Below are positions 46,261-56,409 of a DNA stretch of 64,000 nucleotides, in pieces (within the stretch, counting starts at the first letter, position 1; each line of letters opens with the position of its first letter). The DNA is from an uncultured Bacteroidota bacterium (GTDB lineage: Bacteria; Bacteroidota; Bacteroidia; Bacteroidales; F082). The notes below the pieces were generated by a model. The model had not been told where the DNA came from. It was given only the letters and a program-made list of their open reading frames with translations, and did no database searches. The stretch is taken from NCBI GenBank assembly GCA_903891085.1, contig CAITDJ010000131.1, positions 1 to 64,000 of the forward strand. Reading direction: 5' to 3'. The translations under genes and the position numbers were made by a program.

Positions 46261-47358
46261 ATGGCTCTTAACTGTGGCATCATAGGACTTACCAATACCG
46301 GAAAAACCACTATTTTCAACTGCATATCGAACACCAAGGCCGAAGCCACCAGCTTTGCTTTCAGTGCTACAAAATCAAATATCGGAATGTGTGAGGTGCC
46401 CGATAAAAGACTTTTCGAAATTGATAAACTCATTAAGTCGGTAAAAGTGGTGCCGGCAACCGTTGAAATTGTTGATGTTCCTGGGTTAGCGAAAGGAGCC
46501 AGTCATGGCGAAGGTGTTGGCAACAAATTTTTAGCTGATATCCAACAGATGGATGCATTGATTCATGTGTTGCGCTGTTTCGACGATCCCAATCTTGCCC
46601 ATGTCGAAGGTTCAATTGATCCGGTAAGAGATCGTGAAATTGTTGATCTGGAGTTGCAGGTGCGCGATCTGGATCTGATAACACGTAAGATGCACCGTGC
46701 CGAAAAATTAATGAAAGCCAATGACAAAGATGCGAAAAAAGCATTTGAGGTGCTTCAGGTGTATCAGCAACATATGGAGAACTTTGGAAATGCAAGAAAT
46801 GCCCCGGTAGCTGAAGAGGATCGAAAATATATTGCAGAACTCCAGCTGCTTACAGCAAAACCGGTAATTTTTGTTTGCAATGTGGATGAGTCGTCCGCTT
46901 TATCTGGAAATAAATATACCGACAAGGTAATTAAATCGATGGAAGGCGAACAGAATGAAATTTTAATCATTGCCGGTAAATTGGAAGCTGAAATAGCAGA
47001 ACTTGAAGACCCAAATGACCGTGAAGTATTTCTGGCCGATGCCGGTTTGACCGAACCTGGTGTTGATAAGTTACTCATGGCCGCCTACAGAATCTTAAAT
47101 CTTCAGTCTTTTTTCACTGCCGGACCGAAAGAAGTAAAAGCCTGGACCATCCACAAGGGAATGTCAGGTCCGCAGGCCGCCGGGGTGATCCATTCCGATA
47201 TCGAACGCGGCTATATCCGTGCTGAGGTGATGAAATACAACGATTTTATGCAGTATAAATCAGAACAGGGCGTAAAGGATGCCGGAAAGTTCAAGATTGA
47301 AGGTAAGACCTATGTGGTCGAAGATGGAGATATTCTGCATTTCCGCTTTAATGTGTAA
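46261..47358 (+). CDS. ychF: Redox-regulated ATPase YchF (Obg family)
   Basis: A 365-residue P-loop protein of the Obg/HflX GTPase superfamily that prefers ATP and binds ribosomes. The G1 motif is GLTNTGKTTIFN. The G3 motif is DVPGLAKGASHGEGVGN, and FVCNVDE fills the G4 position in place of NKxD, the reason for ATP preference. A helical coiled insert lies at about 120-190 and the C-terminal TGS domain ends GKTYVVEDGDILHFRFNV. Length equals that of E. coli YchF (363). It is monocistronic; the downstream peptidase gene starts 60 bases later. Confidence 0.97.
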   Translation: MALNCGIIGLTNTGKTTIFNCISNTKAEATSFAFSATKSNIGMCEVPDKRLFEIDKLIKSVKVVPATVEIVDVPGLAKGASHGEGVGNKFLADIQQMDALIHVLRCFDDPNLAHVEGSIDPVRDREIVDLELQVRDLDLITRKMHRAEKLMKANDKDAKKAFEVLQVYQQHMENFGNARNAPVAEEDRKYIAELQLLTAKPVIFVCNVDESSALSGNKYTDKVIKSMEGEQNEILIIAGKLEAEIAELEDPNDREVFLADAGLTEPGVDKLLMAAYRILNLQSFFTAGPKEVKAWTIHKGMSGPQAAGVIHSDIERGYIRAEVMKYNDFMQYKSEQGVKDAGKFKIEGKTYVVEDGDILHFRFNV

Positions 47359-47418
47359 AAGATGATTGCGCCTGAAAAGGTTTATCTATAAATTCAAATC
47401 ACTGAAAATAAATTATTT

Positions 47419-49530
47419 ATGAAAAAAATCCGTTATGGTATGTATGCCCTGATCCTCCTGGCCATGGCAAGTTGCCAGGGTGTTAAAGAGCCCGAAAATC
47501 CGTTCTTTACCGAGTACACAACCCCTTTCCAGGTTCCGCCTTTCGATAAGATCGATACGACGCATTTTGTTCCTGCCTTTATCGAAGGAATGAAACAGCA
47601 ACAGGCCGAAGTGGAAACCATCGTTAAATCAAATGAAGCCCCGACCTTCGATAATACGGTGCTTGCCATGGATAAATCAGGAAAGCTTCTCACACGGGTT
47701 GGACGTGTTTTCTTCAACTTGAAAGAATCGACAACCAACGATCAGTTGCAGAAAATTGCTGTCGAAATCTCGCCGCTCATGTCGAAACATGGCGATGATA
47801 TCAGCATGAATCCCGGATTGTTTGCCAAAATCAAAGCCGTGTATGAAAAACGCAACGAATCGGGTCTCGAAGCCCAGCAGATCCGCGTGGTGGAGAAATA
47901 TTACAACGATTTTGTACGTCAGGGCGCCAATCTGTCGTCAGGACAGCAGGATGAAATGCGCAAGATTAACGAACAGCTGTCGATGCTGACAATCAATTTT
48001 GGTCAGAACCTGCTCGACGAAACCAACAAGAACTATCAGTTAGTAATCGACACCAAAGACGATCTCGCCGGACTGCCCGAATGGGTGATTACCGCCGCGG
48101 CTGAAACTGCCAAAGCTGCCGGAAAAGACGGAAAATGGGTGTTCACCCTTTCGAAAACAAGCTGGATACCTTTCCTGCAGTATTCCGAAAAACGTGCGCT
48201 CCGCGAACAGATCTATCGTGCCTGGTTTATGCGCGGCAACAACGAAAACAAAAACGACAATAAAAAGATCATCGCGCAGATGGTGAAGCTCCGCGCCGAC
48301 AAAGCCCGCTTGCTGGGTTATGCAAACTATGCCAGCTATGTCCTGGAAGAAAATATGGCCAAGACCACCCAGAATGCAGATGCATTCCTAAAGAAACTCA
48401 TGTCAGCCTCGTTGCCACTTGCTCAGCAGGAACTGGTCGAGATGCAGAAGATCGCCGATACCGAAGGTGCCGGATTCAAGCTTGAATCGTGGGACTGGTG
48501 GTATTATGCCGAAAAGCTGCACATTGCAAAATATAACCTCGATGAAAACGAACTGAAACCCTATCTCAGCCTTGCTAATGTGCGCGACGGTATGTTTGCA
48601 GTTGCCGGAAAGCTCTACGGAATTACCTTCAACAAGTTGACCAATCTGCCCATTTATCAGAAAGATGTTGAAACATATGAAGTGAAGGAAGCCGATGGCA
48701 GCCATCTGGGCATTCTCTACCTCGATTATTATCCACGCGACAACAAAGGTGGCGGTGCATGGTGCACCGATTTCCAGTCAGCAGGATGGGAAAACGGCAA
48801 AAGAGTCGATCCCATCGTGAGTGTTGTCTGCAATTTCACCCCTCCGACAGCCGATACACCTGCTTTGCTCAACTGGGACGAAACCCTGACTTTATTCCAC
48901 GAATTCGGCCATTCGCTGCACGCGATGTTCACCACCGGCAAATACAGCCGCACAGCAGGCGTTGTTCCGCAGGATTATGTTGAGCTCCCTTCGCAGATCA
49001 TGGAAAACTGGGCTGGCGAACCCGAAGTACTGCGCATGTTTGCGAAACATTATAAAACCGGCGAAGTCATTCCTGAAGCGCTGATCACCAAGATTCAGAA
49101 TTCAGGACTGTTTAACCAGGGATTTCAGACCGTGGAATATGTGGCTGCCTCGATCCTCGATCTTGATTTTCATAAGTTGAGCACTTCAACCGATAATCTC
49201 GACGTTGTGGCATTCGAAAAAGCTTCGATGGATTCAATCCAGCTGATGAAGGAAATCATTCCAAGATATCGCTCGACCTATTTCGCACACATTTTCGACG
49301 GTGGTTATGCCGCAGGATATTATGTGTACATCTGGGCAGCTGTGCTCGATGCCGATGCATTTGATTATTTCAAGAAATCGGGTGATCTGTTCAACCCAAC
49401 GATCGCAGCCAGTTTCCGGAAGAATTGCCTTTCGGAATGCGGCAATGACGAAGGAATGGTTCAGTATATAAAGTTCCGTGGACAGGAACCTTCACAGGCT
49501 TCGTTGCTTGAACGTAGAGGGCTGAAATAG
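47419..49530 (+). CDS. dcp: M3-family peptidyl-dipeptidase, lipoprotein
   Basis: A 703-residue zinc metallopeptidase of family M3. The N-terminus is a lipoprotein signal (YALILLAMASC, Cys19), so it is anchored in the envelope. The zinc site is FHEFGHSLHAMFT with the third ligand Glu further on in the LPSQIMENWAGEP region. The C-terminal AHIFDGGYAAGYYVYIWAAV is typical of the Dcp/oligopeptidase A group. It should release dipeptides from peptide C-termini. GC content is higher than in its neighbours: hand counts of 60-base windows gave 38/60 at 48061, 32/60 at 48841 and 25/60 at 49201 against 23/60 in ychF at 46861. This may reflect high expression or transfer. Confidence 0.92.
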   Translation: MKKIRYGMYALILLAMASCQGVKEPENPFFTEYTTPFQVPPFDKIDTTHFVPAFIEGMKQQQAEVETIVKSNEAPTFDNTVLAMDKSGKLLTRVGRVFFNLKESTTNDQLQKIAVEISPLMSKHGDDISMNPGLFAKIKAVYEKRNESGLEAQQIRVVEKYYNDFVRQGANLSSGQQDEMRKINEQLSMLTINFGQNLLDETNKNYQLVIDTKDDLAGLPEWVITAAAETAKAAGKDGKWVFTLSKTSWIPFLQYSEKRALREQIYRAWFMRGNNENKNDNKKIIAQMVKLRADKARLLGYANYASYVLEENMAKTTQNADAFLKKLMSASLPLAQQELVEMQKIADTEGAGFKLESWDWWYYAEKLHIAKYNLDENELKPYLSLANVRDGMFAVAGKLYGITFNKLTNLPIYQKDVETYEVKEADGSHLGILYLDYYPRDNKGGGAWCTDFQSAGWENGKRVDPIVSVVCNFTPPTADTPALLNWDETLTLFHEFGHSLHAMFTTGKYSRTAGVVPQDYVELPSQIMENWAGEPEVLRMFAKHYKTGEVIPEALITKIQNSGLFNQGFQTVEYVAASILDLDFHKLSTSTDNLDVVAFEKASMDSIQLMKEIIPRYRSTYFAHIFDGGYAAGYYVYIWAAVLDADAFDYFKKSGDLFNPTIAASFRKNCLSECGNDEGMVQYIKFRGQEPSQASLLERRGLK

Positions 49531-49549
49531 AGATACTTCAATAAAATGA

Positions 49550-49585
49550 AAGCCTGAATCCGATACGGATTCGGGCTTTTTTTTT
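49550..49585 (+). terminator. Terminator after the M3 peptidase gene
   Basis: A 13-base stem AAGCCTGAATCCG/CGGATTCGGGCTT (one T-G pair) with a 3-base loop and nine T residues. It is 20 bases past the stop. Confidence 0.92.
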
Positions 49586-49599
49586 GATATGACCTTAAA

Positions 49600-50160
49600 T
49601 CATTTCCCAAGTTTGAACGATACACCGATTTTAGCTCCGGAAGAATTAACTTCCTTGAAATTGAGGATATTGTATCCGGTTGACAGATTGATACTTACCC
49701 GGTCGTGTAACCAATATGACACACCTAAAGTTGGATTCAGATAGTATTTATACCGGGTCTCATTTAAACCCGAGGTTTCATCATTTTTATAATCCCACTT
49801 ATAAATTAGAATTCCGGTTCCCAGTTCCACATAAGGTTTCAGCTTGGAGTTACCGAAATACTTTCGGGCAACAGGTCCTATTTCAAGATTGAATTCACTG
49901 AAAGGGCCGAAAGTCGTTGTTCCGTTAAAGTAACTTGAGTTTTTTTTGAAATAACTGAAATCGGCACTCAGCCCTATTGCCAGGTTTTTGTGTACCAGTT
50001 TCATCAATTGTGGACTCATATTGAGCGACCAGTAACTTCTGCTGTCTGTTACTGCCAGACTGCCTTCAACACTTCCTAACCAGTAACCTTTGTCGAGTTG
50101 TGCAAAGGACGAAAAAGAAATTAAAAGGGCAAAAATGCAGGTTGTACTAAATGTCTTCAT
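49600..50160 (-). CDS. Outer-membrane beta-barrel protein, hypothetical
   Basis: A 186-residue protein with a signal peptide (MKTFSTTCIFALLISFSSFA) and a mature body of about eight amphipathic beta strands separated by turns. Examples are YWLGSVEGSLAVTDSRSYWS, KPYVELGTGILIYKWDYKND and KYYLNPTLGVSYWLHDRVSI. It ends in a strand (SGAKIGVSFKLGK). This is the pattern of small porin-like or OmpW/OmpX-type barrels; no specific family is recognised. It faces the M3 peptidase and the M1 peptidase is upstream on the same strand, with 118 bases between. Confidence 0.75.
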   Translation of the reverse strand: MKTFSTTCIFALLISFSSFAQLDKGYWLGSVEGSLAVTDSRSYWSLNMSPQLMKLVHKNLAIGLSADFSYFKKNSSYFNGTTTFGPFSEFNLEIGPVARKYFGNSKLKPYVELGTGILIYKWDYKNDETSGLNETRYKYYLNPTLGVSYWLHDRVSINLSTGYNILNFKEVNSSGAKIGVSFKLGK

Positions 50161-50278
50161 TGCATTAAGATTTAATTGGTGAATAATGAATGCAATGGTA
50201 AATAATTAATATTCAGTGAGATGTTAAGGGAAGTTAACGAATTACAATTGATGTTAAACCCTTGGTTTTTTTGTTCAA

Positions 50279-52678
50279 TCAAGAGATTTTTTTTAATAGT
50301 TTCTCCCTTTCTTCTTTATCGATGACCTGATTACGTATCTCTTTTTCAATCATATTTTTATTTATATTTTGTTTGTTGAAAAACGTAAGTGCTTCAAGGG
50401 CAACTGGTTGAAGTTTTGTGTTCCAATGTTGTGTTGCTTCTATTATATTTGATGCCACTGTTTCATTGAAACAATTCAAAGCAACCATCGCCCGGATGGC
50501 ATTGATTCGTGTCATGAATTCGTAGCTGGTTCCGGAATAGGTAATCAATTCATTTTCAAATGATTTGTCACCCGAAATGATTGAGTTTTGCAACCAGGCA
50601 ATACGGACGAGTTTCCCCGGATAACCGATCTCATCTTTTGTGATCTGAAGATATTCAGACAGATTTTTCGCATCAATTTTAGCCAGTTTATTGAGCGCCA
50701 GAACGATATTGGAATAGGAAGTGTCCTGCAAACATCCGGCAATTTCAGGAATAAGTGAAGCATGGATTTCACTGCATTCGGTGAGTGCTGCCCGTCTGAC
50801 AAGGGGTTCTTGATCAAGCAGACAGTCACGAAAAAAAGTCAGGGACTCATTCGAAGAATCACCTGCAAGTTGTTTGATAATTTCTGCTTTCATCAGATGA
50901 AAAGTCTCTTTTTTGCCTGCCTCAACCAATGAATTACGTTTTACATCCAATGGAATTATTTCAAGTGCCTTGAGCGCCTCGAACCGGTCAATCATATTCT
51001 CAGATTTAGCTATCTGGTTCATTAAAAACTCATTGGAACGATCAAAGGTCATTTTTTTTAAAATTTTGTTGCCCGGATCAAAAAGGAAATAGGAAAGTTT
51101 CTGCCCTGCGTTTTTAGGAATAACAATTTGCTGAAATTCTTCCTGGTTCCATCGTGTTAGTTTTGTTTTCGTGCCATCAGTAAAAAAAACTTCATAATTG
51201 ACCGGCATTCTGAAAACCGGTCGTAAAGCTGAAATTGGCTGAATTTGTCTTATGTTTATCAGTATTCTATCGGTTTGTTCTTCATATATAATCTGGTAAT
51301 TTGGTTCTCCACCTCGGTCAATCCATTCATCGAAAAACCAATCCACACTCTGTCCTGTGGTCTCATAAATTGTTTTAATCAAATCAGGTGTCCACACTTC
51401 AGTGTAGGAAAAATTCTTCAGATAGGCAGTAACTGACCTTTGAAAATCGCGATCGCCCAACACTTCCCGCAGCATATCTAATACCAGAGATCCTTTCGGG
51501 TACCACCTGTCAGAACCTCCCAGACTGTGACCAACCCCATAACTATCAATAGTTGCCGCCCGCATCGAGCGTTCATATTCTTTTATGCGTTCCCATTGGT
51601 AGTAATCTTCACCGAAAACTGACCGTTCAAACAGTTTGGCGTAATAGGTAGCAAATGTTTCTGTCAACCAAACATCTTTCGGTCGAAGATGCGAAATATA
51701 ATTGCCAAACCATTGATGTGCAAGTTCATGCGCATTGACATTGATATAATTTCTTTCCCAGAATGCACGCGAATCGATAAACATATAATCACCATAGATG
51801 GTGGATGTGGTCGTCTCCATGGCACCATATAAATAATTGATTACCGGTGCCTCCCGGTAAAGCTCGTACGGATATGGGAAATTGAATTCATTTTCGTAAA
51901 ATGCAATCATTTCGCTCATATATTGATATGTTGGCTCAATGTGATTGATCTGATCTGGATAGTACCAAAGCTCAACCGGCAAGCCTTTTTTAGTGTTGAA
52001 ACTTTTAATGTCATAGTTTCCTATTACAAGTGCTGTCGAGAAAAACGGATGGTTATGATACATTTTGTAGTGCCATGTTTTCGTGCCATCGTGGTTTGTT
52101 TCTACCGATTCACGCACACCATTTGAAAAGACTTTGTATGCACCATCGAAAGTTATGTACATATCAACAGTTAACCTGTCATTTGCGAATGGCAGCCAAT
52201 AAACCGGCCGGTGTGCCCAGATTTGTTTTCGTAAGGTGTTGGTGGAATCATCCCAACCAGTAAAATATAATTGATCAGCTGGAATTGTCTCATAATCAAT
52301 TGATAGCGTGTGCGAGCTTCCTTTTTTGGTTTTTTCAGGTAAAATAATTGTCAGATTATCGTTTGTTACAGTCCAATTGATTGTTTCTTTATCAAGTCGT
52401 ATGTTTTGAAAGTTAAAGGAAGGTGTAAACAGAATCAATGAGTCGTTGTCCGATTTAATTTGTCTGAAGATAAATGTTGCATTTCCTTTCACAAGGTGTG
52501 TTATCGGATTGATACTAATATTGGCCGTAAGATGTTCAAAATCAACATATTTATTAGGGATGTTACGGTTTGGATCATCCAGCACTTCAAACACCTTGTT
52601 TTGTGACCATAAAGTATTGGAAAACAAAATAATTAGGACGAGTAACGGAGCATATTGACGATTTTTCTTTTCCTGCAT
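50279..52678 (-). CDS. M1-family aminopeptidase
   Basis: A 799-residue zinc aminopeptidase with a signal peptide (residues 1-25, LLVLIILFSNTLWSQ). The N-terminal beta domain is followed by the catalytic domain with the exopeptidase motif GAMETTTSTIYGDYM. The zinc site HELAHQWFGNYISHLRPKDV continues to the ligand Glu in WLTETFATYYA. The C-terminal 300 residues are helical HEAT-like repeats (AALTECSEIHASLIPEIAGC). It trims N-terminal residues from peptides in the periplasm or outside the cell. It is close to ERAP/LTA4H-type in the motif; the substrate is unknown. A 496-base gap separates its start from the LruC gene. Confidence 0.92.
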   Translation of the reverse strand: MQEKKNRQYAPLLVLIILFSNTLWSQNKVFEVLDDPNRNIPNKYVDFEHLTANISINPITHLVKGNATFIFRQIKSDNDSLILFTPSFNFQNIRLDKETINWTVTNDNLTIILPEKTKKGSSHTLSIDYETIPADQLYFTGWDDSTNTLRKQIWAHRPVYWLPFANDRLTVDMYITFDGAYKVFSNGVRESVETNHDGTKTWHYKMYHNHPFFSTALVIGNYDIKSFNTKKGLPVELWYYPDQINHIEPTYQYMSEMIAFYENEFNFPYPYELYREAPVINYLYGAMETTTSTIYGDYMFIDSRAFWERNYINVNAHELAHQWFGNYISHLRPKDVWLTETFATYYAKLFERSVFGEDYYQWERIKEYERSMRAATIDSYGVGHSLGGSDRWYPKGSLVLDMLREVLGDRDFQRSVTAYLKNFSYTEVWTPDLIKTIYETTGQSVDWFFDEWIDRGGEPNYQIIYEEQTDRILINIRQIQPISALRPVFRMPVNYEVFFTDGTKTKLTRWNQEEFQQIVIPKNAGQKLSYFLFDPGNKILKKMTFDRSNEFLMNQIAKSENMIDRFEALKALEIIPLDVKRNSLVEAGKKETFHLMKAEIIKQLAGDSSNESLTFFRDCLLDQEPLVRRAALTECSEIHASLIPEIAGCLQDTSYSNIVLALNKLAKIDAKNLSEYLQITKDEIGYPGKLVRIAWLQNSIISGDKSFENELITYSGTSYEFMTRINAIRAMVALNCFNETVASNIIEATQHWNTKLQPVALEALTFFNKQNINKNMIEKEIRNQVIDKEEREKLLKKIS

Positions 52679-52833
52679 GATTCAATTTTTTTACAAATAT
52701 GATGAAAAACTATACTTATAAGAGATAATTATTCGAGGTTGGAACGTTAATGATTTTTTCTGACAAAATCTGTTTGTCGAAATTGTTTTTGTATTTGTTT
52801 TATTGAAATCATTGTGTAAAATAGTTATCTTAG

Positions 52834-52953
52834 ATGAATGCTTTCAGTGCACAGTCCTTAGTTATGGACTATCCTGCATGGTATATGAACGAAATGGGTT
52901 ATCTTAATGAAGAAAATATTTATAATTCGCCAATAGAAGAAAAATGGAGGTAA
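52834..52953 (+). pseudogene. Fragment of a LruC-domain gene (C-terminus only)
   Basis: A 39-codon frame ends with AQSLVMDYPAWYMNEMGY, then LNEENIYNSP and a TAA. It aligns without gaps to the last 30 residues of the LruC-domain protein next door (AQSSGVDYPDWYMNETGY, RNEENIYVIP). The 12 residues before it show no similarity, so only the 3' end of a paralogue survives. It lies 222 bases upstream of the intact gene on the same strand, as expected after deletion in a tandem duplicate. Confidence 0.85.
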
Positions 52954-53143
52954 ATTGTTACTATTTTTAGACTTTTATTATATGCAAACGGACTCGGTTA
53001 GTATTAAGTGCTAATAATTTCTCTTGATGCAAAAACGGGAATCATATCCTGATTTGGGATTAATAAATGAATAAGTATTATTTAAATAATTTATTTACAA
53101 TTAGTTATCTTATTTGGTTTAATTATTGTTAATTAAATCGTAT

Positions 53144-53151
53144 ATCTTTGT
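53144..53151 (+). promoter_or_regulatory. Putative -7 element for the LruC gene
   Basis: TATCTTTG matches TAnnTTTG, 23 bases before the ATG at 53175. A TTTG at 53114-53117 is 26 bases upstream, longer than usual. Confidence 0.45.
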
Positions 53152-53174
53152 AAACAATATAAACAAATAAAATT

Positions 53175-56100
53175 ATGAAACACATCACATTACAATTTGC
53201 AATCATGTTTTTGGTGGTTTTATCTTTTGTAGCCTGTCGTAACAACGACAATCCGATAGAAGAAAAGCCCACCAACTTTCTTGATCTGAAAGTCGATCAG
53301 TCATTTAAATTTGAAAGTTTCTCAAATGTTGAAACTTCAATTAAGATTGGCAATACCAAGGCTTTAGGATCTGATATCATTCAGATTTATGATGCAAACC
53401 CAAATTTGGGTGGTAAAGTAATTCTTACCGGTTCGGTGAATCAAAACGGTGAATTCAATCTTCCATTACGTATCGCTTCCCGCTTAAAAGAGGTATACGT
53501 TGGTAAACTGTCTTCAACCGGAATCAACGAATTCATTGCTGTTCTTGTACAAGGAAATGTACTGAGTTTCAATTTTGCCACGCAGAAATCTGAAGAAACT
53601 ATTAATCCATGTAATGATGGATGTACGCAAACTGTGCAAGGAACAAATACTGATTTAATCATCACTTCTGGCCAAATGGTCTGCGTTAATGAAGGCACTT
53701 CAGCAGTATTTAATAAGCTGAAAATTGAGACCGGAGGTGTTTTGCGCATTTGTGGAACAGCATCGGTCAATTCATACAAATCAGGTGGTGGCGGAGCCGG
53801 AACAATTATTGTTTCACCTGATGGGCACCTGAATTTGCCAAAATACAATATTGTTTATACTGTAGAGAATTATGGAACACTTAATTTCAATGGAAGCAGT
53901 GATGGAACTGTTCAATCAAACGGAAGTATTCATAATTGGGGTGACATCTCCTCCTGTAATAAATTTATAAACGAGGGTTCCATCATCAACGATGGCTCAT
54001 TTACACTTTCTAATACTTTCACCAATAATCCTAATGGAACTTTTGTAAATAATTGTGAAATGGTAGTGGATGACGACTCAAACAATGCATTTAAACAGAA
54101 CGGAAATTTCACAAATAACGGATATGTGTATGTTGATGGCAGGGCTGATTTTACAGGATCTGGCGGTAAGATTACCACATTTGGTGTTGGTAGCTTATTC
54201 GGAACCGACAGCTTCAAAGTCCAGGGAGCGATAGTAGGTCCAAACACACAAGGAGCGCAATTAACTGCCAAAGAAGACAGTCAGACTTCATCTGGTTCAT
54301 CAATCACCGGATATGTTGATTTGTGGGTTAAAAACGGTCATCATATCAGTCCAAATGGTGGAACAAAGGGTCCTAATGTTACGTATCATGCTTACACGGT
54401 GAATGCCCCTTCCTGCGATGCAAATTCGGCACCGATTATTACCAGTTCATTACAGATAGGCGGTTTGCTTAATCAGGCTATCCCACCTTATGTTATTACT
54501 GCCACTGGTACTGAAACCATCACTTATAATGCTACAGGTCTTCCAGCCGGATTTACCTATAATTCATCCACACATACGATTAGTGGAACTTCTACTTCAG
54601 TTGGAACTTTCGAAGTAACATTGACCGCAACAAATTTCATGGGTACAGATACCAAAACATTGGTCATTATTATTGCCGAACCACCTGCACCACCTGTTAT
54701 TACAAGTGTTTTGACAGCTCAGACAACTGTAAACCAAGATTTTAATTATACGTTAACAGCAACCGGATTAGGTCCAATTACCTATAATGTGACCGACTTA
54801 CCTGATGGATTAACTTTTAATCCTACAACCCAGCTTATCAGTGGAAGTCCAACTTCAGCCGGTACCTCCAATATCAATTTGTTTGCGACAAACTCAGCCG
54901 GAACAACGGATGAAGTACTTGTTTTAACTGTTGGGACACCGCCAACAATTACAAGTGCCTTAACAGCAGAAGGAACAACCGAAGTTCAGTTTAACACATA
55001 CACCTTCACAGCAACAGGTTCACCTGAAATCACCTATTCGGCATCAAATCTTCCTCAGGGCTTATCCTTTGATGATCAAACCCAGACCATCAACGGAACA
55101 CCAACATTTGCCGGGGTATATGATGTGTTGTTGACAGCAACAAATAGTTATGGCAATGATATACAAACCCTTGTTATCACGATCAATGAAGGCACGCAAC
55201 CCCCTGTTATCACAAGTTCATTGACTGCCAATGCACAAAAGAACCATCCGTTCAGCTATAGCATCACAGCCGATGGAACCCAGCCGATGGAATTTAACGC
55301 TACAAATTTGCCGGCAGGATTAAGTTTCAGCGGCAATGTTATCAGCGGAATTCCGATAGTAGAAGGGACCTTTAGTGTGACCATCTCAGCAACAAATAGT
55401 GCGGACACCGATATCGAAACACTTGTCATAACCGTTTCGATAGGTACAGCAACAGATGCTGACGGTGATGATGTACCGGACAACCTGGATGATTATCCAA
55501 ACGATCCTGAACGTGCCTTCAATTCATATTATCCAAACGAAACAGATTTCGGAACTCTTGCCTTCGAAGATTTGTGGCCGGGATATGGTGATTATGACTT
55601 CAATGATTTTGTAGTGAATTTCAACTATAAAATAGTGTCAAACGCACAGAATGCAGTGGTGGATGTGATTGCAAAATACCAGATTATGGCTGATGGTGCC
55701 TCGATGGACAATGGATTCGGAATCGTATTCAATACCCCATCAACCAACGTACAAAGTGTTACGGGTTGTGTAAGGTTTGGAAATGCGATTGCGACTGACC
55801 CGAAAGGATTTGAGATTGGTAGTACCGACAAAACAGTGATTATTCCATTTGATGCTATCAATCCAATCATGGATGGTGGAATGGCCAATACCATACCAGG
55901 AGGGAAATACATCCAGACAACAGTAAGCACGGTAACCATTAACTTTGCCATACCACAGGTGTCGATCGGTCAGCCGCCATATAATCCATTCATTTTTGTT
56001 GATCAGGAAAGAGGCCGTGAAGTGCATTTGAAAGACCAGGCACCGACAGAACTGGTAAATCCTGAATTTTTTGGCACATGGAGCGATGCGTCAGAACCAG

Positions 56101-56318
56101 CAAATGGATTATATTACAGATCAACAAACGGATTGCCTTGGGCAGTTGAGATACCTGTTAGTTTCGATTATCCTGTTGAATTGGTTGATATTCTTGATAC
56201 ACATTTGAAATTTGCCAGCTGGGCACAGTCATCAGGAGTAGATTATCCTGACTGGTATATGAACGAAACAGGGTATCGTAACGAAGAAAATATCTACGTG
56301 ATTCCTGTTCAACCCTAA
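53175..56318 (+). CDS. LruC-domain surface lipoprotein with four Ig-like repeats
   Basis: A 1047-residue exported lipoprotein with a lipobox (LSFVACRN, Cys21). Residues 60-400 are Asn- and Gly-rich and suggest a solenoid or adhesin-like region (SNGSIHNWGDISSCNKFINE). Four He_PIG immunoglobulin-like repeats follow, starting near 418, 506, 588 and 675. Each has the pattern ITSxLTA, then LPxGLxF and SGTPT. A calcium-type motif TDADGDDVPDNLDDYPNDPE begins at about 760. The rest is the LruC domain with DFGTLAFEDLWPGYGDYDFN and FVDQERGREVHLKDQAPT. LruC proteins are outer-membrane proteins of Leptospira and other bacteria; exact function is unknown. A terminator follows. The upstream fragment shows there was once a second copy. 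Confidence 0.9.
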   Translation: MKHITLQFAIMFLVVLSFVACRNNDNPIEEKPTNFLDLKVDQSFKFESFSNVETSIKIGNTKALGSDIIQIYDANPNLGGKVILTGSVNQNGEFNLPLRIASRLKEVYVGKLSSTGINEFIAVLVQGNVLSFNFATQKSEETINPCNDGCTQTVQGTNTDLIITSGQMVCVNEGTSAVFNKLKIETGGVLRICGTASVNSYKSGGGGAGTIIVSPDGHLNLPKYNIVYTVENYGTLNFNGSSDGTVQSNGSIHNWGDISSCNKFINEGSIINDGSFTLSNTFTNNPNGTFVNNCEMVVDDDSNNAFKQNGNFTNNGYVYVDGRADFTGSGGKITTFGVGSLFGTDSFKVQGAIVGPNTQGAQLTAKEDSQTSSGSSITGYVDLWVKNGHHISPNGGTKGPNVTYHAYTVNAPSCDANSAPIITSSLQIGGLLNQAIPPYVITATGTETITYNATGLPAGFTYNSSTHTISGTSTSVGTFEVTLTATNFMGTDTKTLVIIIAEPPAPPVITSVLTAQTTVNQDFNYTLTATGLGPITYNVTDLPDGLTFNPTTQLISGSPTSAGTSNINLFATNSAGTTDEVLVLTVGTPPTITSALTAEGTTEVQFNTYTFTATGSPEITYSASNLPQGLSFDDQTQTINGTPTFAGVYDVLLTATNSYGNDIQTLVITINEGTQPPVITSSLTANAQKNHPFSYSITADGTQPMEFNATNLPAGLSFSGNVISGIPIVEGTFSVTISATNSADTDIETLVITVSIGTATDADGDDVPDNLDDYPNDPERAFNSYYPNETDFGTLAFEDLWPGYGDYDFNDFVVNFNYKIVSNAQNAVVDVIAKYQIMADGASMDNGFGIVFNTPSTNVQSVTGCVRFGNAIATDPKGFEIGSTDKTVIIPFDAINPIMDGGMANTIPGGKYIQTTVSTVTINFAIPQVSIGQPPYNPFIFVDQERGREVHLKDQAPTELVNPEFFGTWSDASEPANGLYYRSTNGLPWAVEIPVSFDYPVELVDILDTHLKFASWAQSSGVDYPDWYMNETGYRNEENIYVIPVQP

Positions 56319-56347
56319 TACATAATGTTTAGTTAGATTTTATTAAA

Positions 56348-56380
56348 AAATCCCGTAAGTCATTGATTTACGGGATTTTC
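56348..56380. terminator. Bidirectional terminator
   Basis: An 11-base perfect stem AAATCCCGTAA/TTACGGGATTT with a 9-base loop, between convergent genes. There is T-rich sequence downstream on both strands (ttttctatttt on plus; ttaataaaatc on minus). Confidence 0.88.
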
Positions 56381-56409
56381 TATTTTAAGACAATAAACTT
56401 CAGGTTTTT

